Shown here piece by piece: positions 50,180 to 59,860 of a stretch of DNA of 64,000 bases (position 1 is the first letter of the stretch; each line of letters begins with the position of its first letter). The stretch lies in assembly GCF_024436375.1 (NCBI RefSeq), contig NZ_JAFMZM010000004.1:372001-436000 (forward strand). Reading direction: 5' to 3'. A model generated the notes under the pieces. That model was given only the letters and a program-made list of their open reading frames with translations, was not told the origin of the DNA and did not search any database. The translations under genes and the position numbers were made by a program. The DNA comes from Nocardioides astragali (GTDB lineage Bacteria > Actinomycetota > Actinomycetes > Propionibacteriales > Nocardioidaceae).

Positions 50180-51517
50180 GTGACACGACGACCTCTCGGG
50201 ACGCTCCTGGTGCTGATGGTCGCCTCGGCACTGGGCTGCACGTCGGTCAGTCCGCCGTCGCCGTCGGCGAGCGCCACACCGGGTGGCGACTATCCCGCTC
50301 CGACCGAGCCGGCGACCGCCCTCGAGCGCGGCGGGCCGCGCGACCGACCGCCGGTGCCCGGCGCTCCCGAGCTTCCCGGTGCCTACCGCTTCATCTCCAC
50401 CCCCGACTTCCTCAACCAGGACGTCGCCGACCTGACCGCGGCCGGGCGTGAGCAGTTCATCGACAAGAGCACCGGTGAGGTCGCCAACTCCACCAATGCC
50501 GAGTACGACGCAGCGCTGGACCACGTGATCACCGAGATGGCCTCCCACGGGACCGACGACGTCCTCATCGCCGGTGACCTCGTGGAGGGTCGGTGGGGCC
50601 GTGACGACTCCCGCACCGGCGTGTTCGGACCGGTGAAGACGCAGGCACAGCGCCTGCGGGCCTGGCGGCGGGCAGCCGACGTCTACTACCCGGCCCACCG
50701 TGAGCGCTTCACGTCCCACGGCCTGACGATCTACCCGGCGGTCGGGGACCACGAGGTCGGGGACGACCCGTGGCAGGCGCGACGCGACTCCTGGATCGAC
50801 TTCAAGCGTCGCCACGTGCCGCAGTTCAAGCGGCTCTACGCCGACCACATGATGACCGACGCGGACGGCCGGGCCCGGTTCGTCGACCGCCCCCGGGGCC
50901 CGGCGCGCCCCACCGCCTACGCCGTGCGCCTCGACCCCCACGTCCTCCTCGTCACGATCGACGTGTTCGAGAGGCGCGGGGGAGACGTCCACATGTCCGT
51001 CGACCCGGCGCAGCTCACGTGGCTGCGCACGGTGCTCCGGCGGGCACGCAGGGCCGACGTCCCGTGGGTGATGGTGCAGGGTCACACGCCGATGACGACC
51101 GACGTCCGCAGCCGCAACTCGACCCACCTGGTCTACGAGGACGGCACCGAGTCGGACCTCTGGCGGACCATGGTCAGGGGTGGCGTGGACGTCTACCTCA
51201 GCGGCGAGGTCCACGACCAGACGGTCCACGTCTTCGACAAGATCCTGCACGTCTCCCACGGCTCGCTGTTCTACCGGGGCGAGGCGTCGTACGTCGTCGG
51301 GCAGGCCACCGCCGACCAGCTCGTCCTGGAGAACCACCAGTTCCGCGGGACCATCGGCTTCGACGACCGGCTCTGGACCACGTCGAGCCAGGGGGCGCCC
51401 GGCCACATCAGCTACCCCTACCCCTCGATCGTCACGGGCACCCTCGTCGCGCGGCGGACGTCGTCGGGCGGCCTGGCTGTCGAGGACGCCGAGGGCGTGC
51501 TCGCGCCCAGGTCCTGA
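50180..51517 (+). CDS. Lipoprotein metallophosphoesterase
   Basis: A 445-residue exported protein. The signal peptide TRRPLGTLLVLMVASALGC ends in a lipobox (ASALGC) with Cys as lipid anchor, followed by a Ser/Pro-rich linker. The phosphoesterase motifs are VLIAGDLVEGRWG (GD), YPAVGDHEVG (GDH, replacing GNH), VMVQGHTPMTT (GH) and VYLSGEVHDQTVH (GxxH). One His of the usual metal set (GNHD) is altered to GDHE, as in some family members. The first D-x-H motif is not visible in canonical form (FISTPDF lies at its position), so activity is likely but unproven. Leaderless. The target is unknown. Confidence 0.82.
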   Translation: MTRRPLGTLLVLMVASALGCTSVSPPSPSASATPGGDYPAPTEPATALERGGPRDRPPVPGAPELPGAYRFISTPDFLNQDVADLTAAGREQFIDKSTGEVANSTNAEYDAALDHVITEMASHGTDDVLIAGDLVEGRWGRDDSRTGVFGPVKTQAQRLRAWRRAADVYYPAHRERFTSHGLTIYPAVGDHEVGDDPWQARRDSWIDFKRRHVPQFKRLYADHMMTDADGRARFVDRPRGPARPTAYAVRLDPHVLLVTIDVFERRGGDVHMSVDPAQLTWLRTVLRRARRADVPWVMVQGHTPMTTDVRSRNSTHLVYEDGTESDLWRTMVRGGVDVYLSGEVHDQTVHVFDKILHVSHGSLFYRGEASYVVGQATADQLVLENHQFRGTIGFDDRLWTTSSQGAPGHISYPYPSIVTGTLVARRTSSGGLAVEDAEGVLAPRS

Positions 51518-51594
51518 CGCCGATCAGCCCCACCCCATCCACGGGGCGGCGCTCAGGGGTCGGTCACGGTTCGGGCGCGACGGCCGTCGAGCCG

Positions 51595-51600
51595 TACCCT
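51595..51600 (+). promoter_or_regulatory. -10 box for leaderless DAHP synthase gene
   Basis: TACCCT followed by TGTGTG and the GTG at 51607; a GTG at 51604 would leave only 3 bases. Confidence 0.55.
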
Positions 51601-51606
51601 TGTGTG

Positions 51607-52983
51607 GTGAACCTTCACGACGCCTCGTCCCTCACGTCCTCAGGACAGGCCGCCATCCCCACGCTCGAGCAGCTGCACGCGCTCGGGCCCCGCCAGCAGC
51701 CGACGTACCCTGACGCCGCGGCGGTCCAGGCGGCCGTCGACCGGCTCCGGACCGTGCCGCCGCTGGTCTTCGCCGGTGAGTGCGACGACCTGACCGAGAA
51801 GCTCGCCGCGGTCGCCCGCGGCGAGGCCTTCCTGCTCCAGGGCGGCGACTGCGCCGAGACCTTCGCCGGCGTCACGGCCGACAACGTCCGCAACAAGCTG
51901 CGGGTGCTGCTCCAGATGGCGGTCGTGCTGACGTACGCCGCCTCCGTGCCCGTGGTCAAGCTCGGCCGCCTCGCCGGTCAGTACGCCAAGCCGCGCAGCT
52001 CCGACGAGGAGACCCGCGACGGGATCACCCTCCCGGCCTACCGCGGCGACGCGGTCAACGGCTACGACTTCACGCCCGAGGCCCGCATCCCCGACCCGCA
52101 GCGGCTGGTCGACGTCTACAACTCGTCGGCGGCGACGCTCAACCTGGTCCGCGCGTTCGTCACCGGTGGCTACGCCGACCTGCGCCAGGTCCACACCTGG
52201 AACACCGACTTCGTGCAGAGCTCGCCCTTCGGCCAGCGCTACGAGGCGGTGGCCGACGAGATCGAGCGCGCGCTGACCTTCATGAAGGCGATCGGTGCCG
52301 ACCCCGACGAGTTCCACCGCGTCGACTTCCACTCCAGCCACGAGGCGCTGCTGCTCGAGTACGAGCAGGCCCTGACCCGCATCGACTCGCGCACCGACCA
52401 GCCCTACAACGTCTCGGCCCACTTCGTGTGGATCGGCGAGCGCACGCGCCAGCTCGACGGTGCGCACGTCGAGCTGCTCTCCAAGATCCGCAACCCGATC
52501 GGCATCAAGCTCGGCCCGACGACGACCCCGGACGACGCGCTGGCCTACGCCGCTCGCCTCAACCCGGACAACACCCCGGGCCGGCTCACCTTCATCACCC
52601 GCTTCGGCGCCGGCAAGATCCGCGACGGACTCCCGCCGCTGGTGGAGAAGGTCACGGCCGAGGGCGTCCAGGTCGCGTGGGTCTGCGACCCGATGCACGG
52701 CAACACCTTCGAGGCGTCCTCGGGCTACAAGACGCGACGCTTCGACGACGTGATCGAGGAGGTGCAGGGCTTCTTCGACGTCCACCGCAGCCTCGGGACC
52801 TGGCCCGGCGGCGTCCACGTCGAGCTCACCGGCGACGACGTCACCGAGTGCGTCGGCGGCGGCGAGGAGATCGACGAGGCCGGTCTGGCCAACCGCTACG
52901 AGTCGGTCTGCGACCCGCGCCTCAACCGCGTGCAGTCTCTCGAGCTGTCCTTCCTCGTCGCGGAGATGCTGCGCAAGGCCTGA
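51607..52983 (+). CDS. aroG: Class II 3-deoxy-D-arabino-heptulosonate 7-phosphate synthase
   Basis: A 458-residue class II DAHP synthase, the first enzyme of the shikimate pathway (phosphoenolpyruvate plus erythrose-4-phosphate). FLLQGGDCAETFAG, VVKLGRLAGQYAKPRS, KLGPTTTPDDALAYAARL, ITRFGAGKIRD and VAWVCDPMHGNTFEASSGYKTRRFDD are class II motifs with the metal-binding Cys (GDCAE), His (DPMHGNT) and Glu. Actinobacteria use this class, regulated by aromatic amino acids and, in mycobacteria, by chorismate mutase association. It is the aroG of the Rv2178c-like neighbourhood. Confidence 0.95.
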   Translation: MNLHDASSLTSSGQAAIPTLEQLHALGPRQQPTYPDAAAVQAAVDRLRTVPPLVFAGECDDLTEKLAAVARGEAFLLQGGDCAETFAGVTADNVRNKLRVLLQMAVVLTYAASVPVVKLGRLAGQYAKPRSSDEETRDGITLPAYRGDAVNGYDFTPEARIPDPQRLVDVYNSSAATLNLVRAFVTGGYADLRQVHTWNTDFVQSSPFGQRYEAVADEIERALTFMKAIGADPDEFHRVDFHSSHEALLLEYEQALTRIDSRTDQPYNVSAHFVWIGERTRQLDGAHVELLSKIRNPIGIKLGPTTTPDDALAYAARLNPDNTPGRLTFITRFGAGKIRDGLPPLVEKVTAEGVQVAWVCDPMHGNTFEASSGYKTRRFDDVIEEVQGFFDVHRSLGTWPGGVHVELTGDDVTECVGGGEEIDEAGLANRYESVCDPRLNRVQSLELSFLVAEMLRKA

Positions 52984-53085
52984 CCTGCCGCCGCACCCCG
53001 CCAGCTCGCGTGCTCGAGCGGACCCACGTCCGCTCGACGCGCGGCATGCCGGGCAACAGGCGTCCATAGCGCGCGACCAGTTGGG

Positions 53086-53091
53086 TAGGTT
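53086..53091 (+). promoter_or_regulatory. -10 box for leaderless threonine aldolase gene
   Basis: TAGGTT followed by CGGCCC and the GTG at 53098. Confidence 0.6.
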
Positions 53092-53097
53092 CGGCCC

Positions 53098-54093
53098 GTG
53101 ATCGACCTCCGCTCCGACACCCTGACCCGGCCCACCGACGGGATGCGCGAGGCGATGGCCCGCGCCGAGGTCGGTGACGACGTCTACGCCGAGGACCCGA
53201 CCGTCCTGGACCTGCAGGAGCGGGTGGCGGCGATGTTCGGCCACGAGGCGGCGCTGTTCACCCCCACCGGGTCGATGGCCAACGTGCTGGCCGTCGCATC
53301 CCTCGTCTCACCCGGCGAGGAGGTGCTCTGCGAGTCCTCGGCCCACATCGCGCGGGCCGAGCTCGGGGCGCACGGCGCGATCTCCGGCATCACCATGCGC
53401 ACGTGGACCCGGGAGCGTGGGCAGGTCGACCTGGCCGCGATCGAGCAGCTCCACGCCCCCGACATGGGACCGTTCTTCGTCCGGACCGCTGCCGTGTCGG
53501 TGGAGAACACCCACAACTTCGCGGGTGGCTCCGTCCTGCCGATCGACGACCTGCGCGACCTGCGCTCCTGGGCGGACACCACCGGCACCAGGATCCACCT
53601 CGACGGTGCCCGGCTGTGGAACGCGCACGTCGCGACAGGGACGCCGCTGTCCGACTACGGTCGCATCGCCGACGTGCTGGCGGTCTGCCTGTCCAAGGGC
53701 CTCGGTGCACCCATCGGCTCGCTCATGGTCGGCTCCGCCGACGCCATCGACGAGGCCCGCGTGCGCCGCAAGCGGATGGGCGGCGGCATGCGACAGGTCG
53801 GCGTGCTCGCGGCCGCCGGGACGTACGCCCTCGACCACCACGTCGAGCGGCTGGCCGACGACCACGCCCACGCGCGGCTGCTCGGCGAGGCGCTCGGGCT
53901 CGACCCGGCGACCGTCGACACCAACATCGTCGTCGTCGAGCGTCCCGACGCCGCCGCCTTCGTGGCGCGGGTCGCCGAGGAGGGCGTCAGGATCGCCGCC
54001 GTGGGACCGCGCGCCGTACGCCTCGTCACCCACCTCGACGTCACGAAGGCCGACGCCGAGCGGGCCGCGGCGATCTTCGCGCGCCTGGCGTGA
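53098..54093 (+). CDS. Low-specificity L-threonine aldolase
   Basis: A 331-residue PLP enzyme that splits threonine to glycine and acetaldehyde. [35 protein letters not shown] is the family N-terminus, [16 protein letters not shown] and [12 protein letters not shown] hold PLP-binding residues (Asp, Arg), and [20 protein letters not shown] carries the Schiff-base Lys. It probably forms a tetramer. It has its own leaderless promoter and is convergent with the GNAT gene. Confidence 0.93.
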   Translation: MIDLRSDTLTRPTDGMREAMARAEVGDDVYAEDPTVLDLQERVAAMFGHEAALFTPTGSMANVLAVASLVSPGEEVLCESSAHIARAELGAHGAISGITMRTWTRERGQVDLAAIEQLHAPDMGPFFVRTAAVSVENTHNFAGGSVLPIDDLRDLRSWADTTGTRIHLDGARLWNAHVATGTPLSDYGRIADVLAVCLSKGLGAPIGSLMVGSADAIDEARVRRKRMGGGMRQVGVLAAAGTYALDHHVERLADDHAHARLLGEALGLDPATVDTNIVVVERPDAAAFVARVAEEGVRIAAVGPRAVRLVTHLDVTKADAERAAAIFARLA

Positions 54094-54097
54094 TCAT

Positions 54098-54592
54098 TCA
54101 GTCGGCGGCGCGCCACTCCAACCGGTGGATGATCTCGCCCTCGTGGAGCGCGGCGCGCTCACCGGTGTCGGCGAAGCCTCGGGCGGTGTAGAGCCGTCGG
54201 GCCCGGCGGTTCTCCTCGCGCGTCCACACCGAGAGCCGGGTCCACCCTGGGCCGTGCTCGCGACGCTGGAGCGAACGGACGAGCGCGCCACCGACGCCGC
54301 ACCCCCACAGCGCGGGATCGACGAACAGCATCGAGAGGTGCCCGGACGCGGGTGCGAGGACGCCGTCGTCCCGGAAGGGCTCGGCGACGAGCATCCCCGC
54401 GACGCGGTCGCCGTAGTGGGCGAGCAGCGCGACGTCACCGGCCTCGACCCGCGCTTCCACCTTGGCGGCCACCCGCTGCATGCGCTGCGGTGACGGTGGG
54501 CGGCCGGTGGCCAGCCGCGCTGCCACCCAGACGTCGACGGCCAGCTGTCGGGCCGCCGCGTCCGTGATCGGCGTGATGACGGTCCGGGGCAT
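54098..54592 (-). CDS. GNAT-family N-acetyltransferase
   Basis: A 164-residue acetyltransferase. LAHYGDRVAGMLVAEPFRDD, then SMLFVDPALWGCGVGGALVRSLQRR with the acetyl-CoA binding loop (CGVGGALV), and LSVWTREENRRARRLYTARGFADTGER are the motif A/B regions. It lies 11 bases downstream of the zinc-ribbon/discoidin protein on the same strand. The stop is 4 bp from that of threonine aldolase (convergent). The substrate is unknown. Confidence 0.85.
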   Translation of the reverse strand: MPRTVITPITDAAARQLAVDVWVAARLATGRPPSPQRMQRVAAKVEARVEAGDVALLAHYGDRVAGMLVAEPFRDDGVLAPASGHLSMLFVDPALWGCGVGGALVRSLQRREHGPGWTRLSVWTREENRRARRLYTARGFADTGERAALHEGEIIHRLEWRAAD

Positions 54593-54603
54593 GGCGGTCG
54601 TGC

Positions 54604-55641
54604 TCAGCCGGCTCGCTGCCCGATGATCGAGACCTCGCTGATCGCGGTGTAGTCACGGCCCAGGGTGCCGCTGCCGGGAGGCGTGACCGACCCGATCGTC
54701 AGCGTCACCGTGCCCGTCCGCACCGGCGGCACCTTGAGGAGCTGCAGGTCGGGGCGCTCGGCGAAGGTCTGCTCCACCGTCGTGCCGTCCTCGAAGCCCC
54801 ACGTCACCGCGAGGATCCGGCGGTTGTTGGGATACCAGTCCACCCCGGCGACCTGCTTGGCATAGCCGTTGATCAGCCCCACCCGCTGGACGACGCCTGG
54901 CTGCGCGAGCGTGATGGTGATGGTCTGCCCGGAGGCATCACCGGCCATGCGCCACGTGGTGCTCGGGTTGCCGTCGTGCATCTGGGCGCCCTCGTAGGCC
55001 ACGAGGTTGCCGTCGAAGTCGGTCGTCGGCGGAGCCGTGGCCGGTACGTCGAACGCGGCGCCGGTGGCCAGGTTGATGCGCTTGCCGACACCCTGCGGTT
55101 CCTCGGAGGTCTCGGGTGCGGTCTCCTCGGAACTCTCGGAACCCTTCTCGGGGGCCGGCGCCGACGACTCGCTGGTGGTCGGCTCGGTCGCGATCTCGTC
55201 CTCGCCGTCGGTGCCGAGGACCCGGAGCAGGACGACAACCACCACCACCAGCAGCACGGCACCGACGACCCAGCCGATCCACGCCTGCCCGGTCACCGGG
55301 TCGTCGCTCTCGAGCTCGTCGACCTCCTCGTAGGGGAGGAGGTCCAGCTGCGGGTCCCAGTCGGGCTCCTGCGGTGGAGGCACGACGGGCTGGGTGGCCG
55401 TGGCGGTCTCCGCGCGCGGGTCCGGCACCGGCACAGGGGTAGGGTCGGCGGCCTGGACAGGAAGTGCCATCGGCTCCGGGGTCGCAGCGGGCGGAGCGGC
55501 GCGGGTCGCAGCGGGCGCGGGGTGATGTGCGTCGGGCGTGGTCACGACCGGTGCAGGGGCCGGCTGGCCGATGGGGTGCCCGCAGTTGAGGCAGAACCGG
55601 CCCACGCCGAGCTCTGCCCCGCACAACACGCACGTGTCCAC
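54604..55641 (-). CDS. Zinc-ribbon membrane protein with discoidin-like C-terminal domain
   Basis: A 345-residue protein. An N-terminal zinc ribbon (DTCVLCGAELGVGRFCLNCGHPIG; two CxxC pairs) is followed by a Pro/Ala/Thr-rich linker, a helix (WIGWVVGAVLLVVVVVVLLRVLG), a Ser/Thr/Glu-rich outer linker and a beta domain (FDGNLVAYEGAQMHDGNPSTTWRMAG, ITITLAQPGVVQRVGLINGYAKQ, NNRRILAVTWGFEDGTT). The last part resembles F5/8-type C (discoidin or NADase-type glycan-binding) domains. So it has a cytoplasmic zinc ribbon and a surface carbohydrate-binding domain. GTG 55641 is chosen: TATCGT lies 6 bases upstream. A GTG at 55647 is an alternative. Confidence 0.8.
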   Translation of the reverse strand: MDTCVLCGAELGVGRFCLNCGHPIGQPAPAPVVTTPDAHHPAPAATRAAPPAATPEPMALPVQAADPTPVPVPDPRAETATATQPVVPPPQEPDWDPQLDLLPYEEVDELESDDPVTGQAWIGWVVGAVLLVVVVVVLLRVLGTDGEDEIATEPTTSESSAPAPEKGSESSEETAPETSEEPQGVGKRINLATGAAFDVPATAPPTTDFDGNLVAYEGAQMHDGNPSTTWRMAGDASGQTITITLAQPGVVQRVGLINGYAKQVAGVDWYPNNRRILAVTWGFEDGTTVEQTFAERPDLQLLKVPPVRTGTVTLTIGSVTPPGSGTLGRDYTAISEVSIIGQRAG

Positions 55642-55647
55642 GAGCAC

Positions 55648-55653
55648 ACGATA
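55648..55653 (-). promoter_or_regulatory. -10 box for leaderless zinc-ribbon protein gene
   Basis: Minus-strand TATCGT followed by GTGCTC and the GTG at 55641. Confidence 0.5.
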
Positions 55654-55688
55654 AGGGGGTGGCTCCACCCGGGGACCACCTCTGGGGA

Positions 55689-56588
55689 TCAGACCGCGAT
55701 GTGCGGGACCTCGCCCTCGACCACGCGACGGGGGGCGAGCTCGACGGTGAGCATTGCGGCAAGCACCATCCCGCCCCCCAGCAGCAGCCGGGACGTCAGG
55801 TCCTCACCGCCGAGCCACACCGCGAAGAACGACGCGAACACCGGCTCCATGCTCATGATGATCGCGCTGCGCGTCGGCGGCAGGTGGGCTTGGGCCCAGG
55901 TCTGTCCGAGCAGGCCGAGCGCGCCGACGACGACGGCCATGTAGACCACGGACATCCAGTCGCCCGCGCGGTCGGGAAGCACGATCCCGTCGTGCGCCGT
56001 CGCAAGGGTGCAGAGCATCGCGATGACGATGATCTGGAGGATCGTCATTCCCACGGCGTCCTGGGCGGTGGACCACGCCCCGAGACCGACGATGTGCAGC
56101 GCGTAGAGCACCGCCGAGGCCAGCGTGATCAGCTCGCCGTAGCCGATGCTGAACCCGTTGAGCGCGAGGACGCCGAGGCCGACGGTGGCGAGTGCGACGG
56201 CCGCCCACGTGATCGGAGGGATGCGGGTGCGCAGGATCGCGGCGGCGAGCAACGGGGTGCACACCACGTACAGGCCGGTCACGAAGCCGCTGATGCTCGC
56301 CGGGGTGTGGGCGAGCCCGGCGGTCTGCAGGATCTGGGCGACACCGTAGAGAGCGCCGAGGACGACGGCGTGCTTGCGCACCACGGGCGAGAGCCGGCCG
56401 AGCGCCTTGGGGGCGACGAGGACGAGCGCCACCGAGGCGATCGTGAACCGGAGGGCCAGGAAGTCCAGTGTCGGCACCCGGTCCAGGAGGTCCTTGATGA
56501 GGAAGAACGTCGAGCCCCAGCAGGCCGCCAGGCCTAGCAGTGCGGCGGCCGCCAGGAGGGTCGTACGCCGGGTGTGCTCGGGACTCAC
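55689..56588 (-). CDS. EamA/DMT-family transporter
   Basis: A 299-residue protein with ten predicted helices in two EamA repeats. The N-terminus TTLLAAAALLGLAACWGSTFFLIKDLLD has the W-G-S/T motif of the family; the second half begins near YGELITLASAVLYALHIVGLG. SIIMSMEPVFASFFAVWLGGEDLTSRLLLGGGMVLAAM is the EamA C-terminal signature (here AIIMSMEPV). Drug/metabolite transporters of this family export amino acids or metabolites; the substrate is unknown. It has a leaderless promoter on its own. Confidence 0.9.
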   Translation of the reverse strand: MSPEHTRRTTLLAAAALLGLAACWGSTFFLIKDLLDRVPTLDFLALRFTIASVALVLVAPKALGRLSPVVRKHAVVLGALYGVAQILQTAGLAHTPASISGFVTGLYVVCTPLLAAAILRTRIPPITWAAVALATVGLGVLALNGFSIGYGELITLASAVLYALHIVGLGAWSTAQDAVGMTILQIIVIAMLCTLATAHDGIVLPDRAGDWMSVVYMAVVVGALGLLGQTWAQAHLPPTRSAIIMSMEPVFASFFAVWLGGEDLTSRLLLGGGMVLAAMLTVELAPRRVVEGEVPHIAV

Positions 56589-56594
56589 GCGGGA

Positions 56595-56600
56595 AGGCTA
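56595..56600 (-). promoter_or_regulatory. -10 box for leaderless EamA gene
   Basis: Minus-strand TAGCCT followed by TCCCGC and the GTG at 56588. Confidence 0.6.
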
Positions 56601-56608
56601 GGGCATGT

Positions 56609-56652
56609 CTCTCAATCCTCGGCCACCGCGCAGCAGGCCATGGGATTGAGAG
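56609..56652 (-). terminator. Terminator-like inverted repeat after the PASTA kinase gene
   Basis: CTCTCAATCC and GGATTGAGAG pair exactly (10 bp) with an inner GGCC/GGCC stem in the 24-base loop region. It lies just after the kinase stop codon on the minus strand and before the EamA promoter. There is no T tract. Confidence 0.55.
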
Positions 56653-56667
56653 CCATACCCTGAGACG

Positions 56668-58827
56668 TCAGACGAGGAACAACGTGATCGTCGAGCCCTT
56701 GGGCACTTGCTCTCCCGCTCCGGGGTCGGAGCTGGAGACGTAGCCGAGGCCCAGGTAGACGTCGGACTCCTCGGTCTTGACCTTGAAGCCGAGACCCTCC
56801 AGCAGCTCGGTGGCGGCCTCCACCCCCATCGCCTGCACCGTGGGGACCTCGACCAGCTCGGGTCCCTGCGAGACGACGAACGAGACGGTGTCGCCGCGGA
56901 AGAGCGTGCCGGTGCTGGGGTCCTGGGAGATGACGTGGCCCTCGGGGACGGTGTCGCTGAACTCCTCCCCGGCCACGGACACCTTCAGCCTGCGAGTCTC
57001 CAGGGCGGCCAACGCGTGGTCGAACGACTTGCCGGTCCAGTCCTTGATCGTGATCGGCTTGCGCCCGCGGCTGAGCACGAGGTCGACGGTGGCGCCGGGC
57101 TTGAGGGTCGTCCCGGCCTTCGGGGAGGTGCGGATCACCTGCCCCTCGGGGACGGTCTCGCTCCAGCGGCCGGTGCTCTTGCCGAAGGCGAGGTTGGTCG
57201 CGGCGAGCGCGTCCTGCGCCTGGTCCTCGGTCTGGCCCTTCAGCTGCGGCACGTCGTAGCGCTCAGGGCCGAGCGAGAGGGTCAGGGTGACCGTTCCGCC
57301 GTCGAGCACCTTGCCGCCGGGTCCGGGATCGGTCGTGATGACCATGCCGGCGGCGACGTTCTCGGAGTACGCCGGCTCGCCCGCCTCGGCCTCGAGGCCG
57401 GCCGCCTCCAGCTTGGCGCTGGCCGCGGCCTCGTCGAGCCCGAGCACCGCCGGGGTGGTCGTGTAGCGCTCCCAGCCGAACCACCAGGCGCCCAGTGCGA
57501 TGCCTCCGACGAGCAGCACCGCCAGCAGGAGGCTGACCGGACCCTTCACGGAGCGGCGACGGGCCGTGGTGGTCACGGGCGCCACTCGGCTCGGTGCCCG
57601 CCCGGGCGAGGGCCGCCGCGTGGGGACGCTGCGGACCGGCATGGCGGTGGTCGGGGGGGCCTGGTCGGACGGCCTGGGCGCAGCGCCCACTGGGACTGGC
57701 GTCCGTGGCACCGGGTGCCGCTCGAGGGCGGTCGTCCGGTCGGGGCTGCCGTCGTCGACGAGACCCGAGTCGCGAGGGTCGACCTGGGTCAGCAGGGCCA
57801 GTGCGCCGGCGTCGAAGGGCTCGGGGGTGGTGTCCTCGCGCCGGTCGGCAGGGTCGTCGTCCGACACCGGGGCCTGGCGGGGGAGCAGGTCGGCGGCGAG
57901 CTCGGGATCGCTGGCGAGTCCTTCGCGGATCGCCTGCTCGACGCGGTGCAGGTGGTGCAGCAGGACCGTCGCGTCTGCCGGGCGCTGGTCGCGGTCACGG
58001 GAGGTGGCCCGGGCGACCAGGGCGTCGACATAGTCGGGGATGCCGGGCTCGAGGAGCGAAGGCATGGGCACGTCGTGGTGCACGTGCCGGTAGGCGACCT
58101 GGATGGGCGACTCGCCTTCGTGCGGCTTGTTGCCGGTCAGCAGCTCGTAGAGCACGACGCCCGCGGCATAGACGTCGGCGCGCGCGTCGGCCCGGCCGTC
58201 GACGACCAGCTCGGGGGCCAGGTAGGACACGGTGCCGATCAGCACCCCGCCGGTCGCGGTGTGCTGGGTGTCGGCACTGATCGCCTTGGCGAGGCCGAAG
58301 TCGGCGACCTTGACCCGGCCGCCATGGGCCTCGTCGGCGATCAGCACGTTCTCGGGCTTCACGTCCCGGTGGATCAGGCCCGCCCGGTGAGCCGCCGCCA
58401 GTGCGGAGACGACAGGCTCCAGGAGCGCCAGAGCACGGCGGGGAGGCATCGGCGCCTCCTTGCGGATGACGTCGCGCAGCGTGTGGCCAGGGACGTACTC
58501 CATGACGAGGAAGACGGTGTCCTGCCCGTCCGAGGTGTCGTCACCTTGGTCGTAGACGCCGACGACGTGCGGGTGGTTGAGCCGAGCCGCGGCGCGGGCC
58601 TCACGGACGAACCTCTCGGCGAAGTCCTGGTCGTCACCGAGACCGGGATGCATCACCTTCACCGCGACCGTGCGGTCGAGGCGGGTGTCGGTGGCCTCGT
58701 AGACACTGGCCATGCCACCGCGCGCCACCCGGGCGCCGACGCGGTAGCGACCGTCGAGCAGGCGACCGACCAGAGGGTCGCCAGCGACGCCGGACGCGGC
58801 CGCGCGGGCGTGCTCGGGTGGCTCCAC
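56668..58827 (-). CDS. Ser/Thr protein kinase with PASTA domains (PknL-position)
   Basis: A 719-residue transmembrane kinase. Kinase domain, residues about 25-290: [11 protein letters not shown] (G-loop), VAVKVMHPG (catalytic Lys), [11 protein letters not shown] (catalytic loop), [10 protein letters not shown] (DFG) and [12 protein letters not shown] disordered Pro-rich linker leads to a helix ([20 protein letters not shown]) and then four PASTA repeats of ~65 residues, which bind muropeptides. GTG at 58827 with GGAGG 7 bases upstream. In M. tuberculosis the gene at this location (pknL, Rv2176) is next to Rv2175c, its substrate; here the same pairing occurs with a LysM hydrolase gene in between. 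PknL of Mtb lacks PASTA domains, so this kinase is a larger version or a PknB-like relative. Confidence 0.93.
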   Translation of the reverse strand: MEPPEHARAAASGVAGDPLVGRLLDGRYRVGARVARGGMASVYEATDTRLDRTVAVKVMHPGLGDDQDFAERFVREARAAARLNHPHVVGVYDQGDDTSDGQDTVFLVMEYVPGHTLRDVIRKEAPMPPRRALALLEPVVSALAAAHRAGLIHRDVKPENVLIADEAHGGRVKVADFGLAKAISADTQHTATGGVLIGTVSYLAPELVVDGRADARADVYAAGVVLYELLTGNKPHEGESPIQVAYRHVHHDVPMPSLLEPGIPDYVDALVARATSRDRDQRPADATVLLHHLHRVEQAIREGLASDPELAADLLPRQAPVSDDDPADRREDTTPEPFDAGALALLTQVDPRDSGLVDDGSPDRTTALERHPVPRTPVPVGAAPRPSDQAPPTTAMPVRSVPTRRPSPGRAPSRVAPVTTTARRRSVKGPVSLLLAVLLVGGIALGAWWFGWERYTTTPAVLGLDEAAASAKLEAAGLEAEAGEPAYSENVAAGMVITTDPGPGGKVLDGGTVTLTLSLGPERYDVPQLKGQTEDQAQDALAATNLAFGKSTGRWSETVPEGQVIRTSPKAGTTLKPGATVDLVLSRGRKPITIKDWTGKSFDHALAALETRRLKVSVAGEEFSDTVPEGHVISQDPSTGTLFRGDTVSFVVSQGPELVEVPTVQAMGVEAATELLEGLGFKVKTEESDVYLGLGYVSSSDPGAGEQVPKGSTITLFLV

Positions 58828-58965
58828 TGGTCGACCTCCAGAGCCGGATCGGAGTGGGACGGGGAAGGATCCGGCGCTCCTACTCTACGGAAACGACGCG
58901 GGTGGCCACGCCCAGGCGGCGTTCCGGCGTGGCGCGTGTCCCGCCGGCGGCGAGCCGCGGTCTGC

Positions 58966-59712
58966 TCAGGAGGGCGGGCGCCCGTCCTCCAGCCGGCGCT
59001 TGATGGCCACGACGTTGCCGACGTACGCCTTGGTCTCCTCGTAGAGCCCGTGGCGCTGCACTGCCCCCAGGCCCTGGTAGTAGGCGCCGATCTTGTGCGT
59101 ACGACGGTGGGTGTGGTGCGACAGCACCCGCAGGAGCAGCACGCCTGCCGTGGCGTTGTCGCCGAGCTTGCGCAGGTCCAACGGGCGGCCCGCGTAGTTC
59201 TCCATCCAGCGCGCCGTCGGCGGCAGCACCTGCATGGCGCCGATCGCGCGAGCGCTCGACACCACGCCCATCTGCCAGCCCGACTCCTGCCAGGCGATGG
59301 CCAGTGCGAGGTGCGGGTCGACGTCGTGGTGGCGCGCAGCGCCGGCGATCACCCGGCGCACCAACTCGTGTTCGCCGTCCGGGTGCTGCCACATCCGGGG
59401 GGTGCGGCCTTCGTTCCTCACGACGGGGATCACGATCCGCTGACCGACGCGCAGGGTGCCGCTGGGTCCGAGGTGGTTGTGGGAGATGAGCTCGGCGGTC
59501 CACGCGTGGAAGCGCACAGCCAGGCTCGAGGCGGTGTCGCCGGGCTTGACGACGTACGACACCGGCGTCCGGCCGGCGGGCAGCCGCTCGTGGTCGGCGT
59601 GAGCGGGCGCGGCCACCAGCGTCGCCGCGATGGTCGCGACGCTGAGGGTGAGGCCGACCAGCCATCGGGCGGCCGGTCGGGGGGAGCTGGCTCGGGGCAA
59701 GCATCGGAGCAC
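58966..59712 (-). CDS. Secreted LysM-lytic transglycosylase protein
   Basis: A 248-residue exported protein. The signal peptide (RPAARWLVGLTLSVATIAATLVAAPAHA) is followed by a LysM domain (VSYVVKPGDTASSLAVRFHAWTAELISHN...GTLRVGQRIVIPV) and a transglycosylase SLT domain (HHDVDPHLALAIAWQESGWQM, with the catalytic Glu in QESGW; ARAIGAMQVLPPTARWM). It cuts peptidoglycan glycan strands. GTG at 59712 with GAGGAGG 5 bases upstream. It lies upstream of the PASTA kinase gene on the same strand, suggesting wall-sensing linkage. Confidence 0.9.
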   Translation of the reverse strand: MLRCLPRASSPRPAARWLVGLTLSVATIAATLVAAPAHADHERLPAGRTPVSYVVKPGDTASSLAVRFHAWTAELISHNHLGPSGTLRVGQRIVIPVVRNEGRTPRMWQHPDGEHELVRRVIAGAARHHDVDPHLALAIAWQESGWQMGVVSSARAIGAMQVLPPTARWMENYAGRPLDLRKLGDNATAGVLLLRVLSHHTHRRTHKIGAYYQGLGAVQRHGLYEETKAYVGNVVAIKRRLEDGRPPS

Positions 59713-59860
59713 GGGTGCCTCCTCGTCTCGTCTGCTGCGCCCGAGGTCCGGAGAGCCGCGGGAGGGAAGCGCGCGAACGAGCCATCGACGGTAGCGATGC
59801 GCGGGCGGTGGCGCGAGGCGCCGGGTGGGTCGGGCGTGTCGCGCGTGACAGACTTCCGAC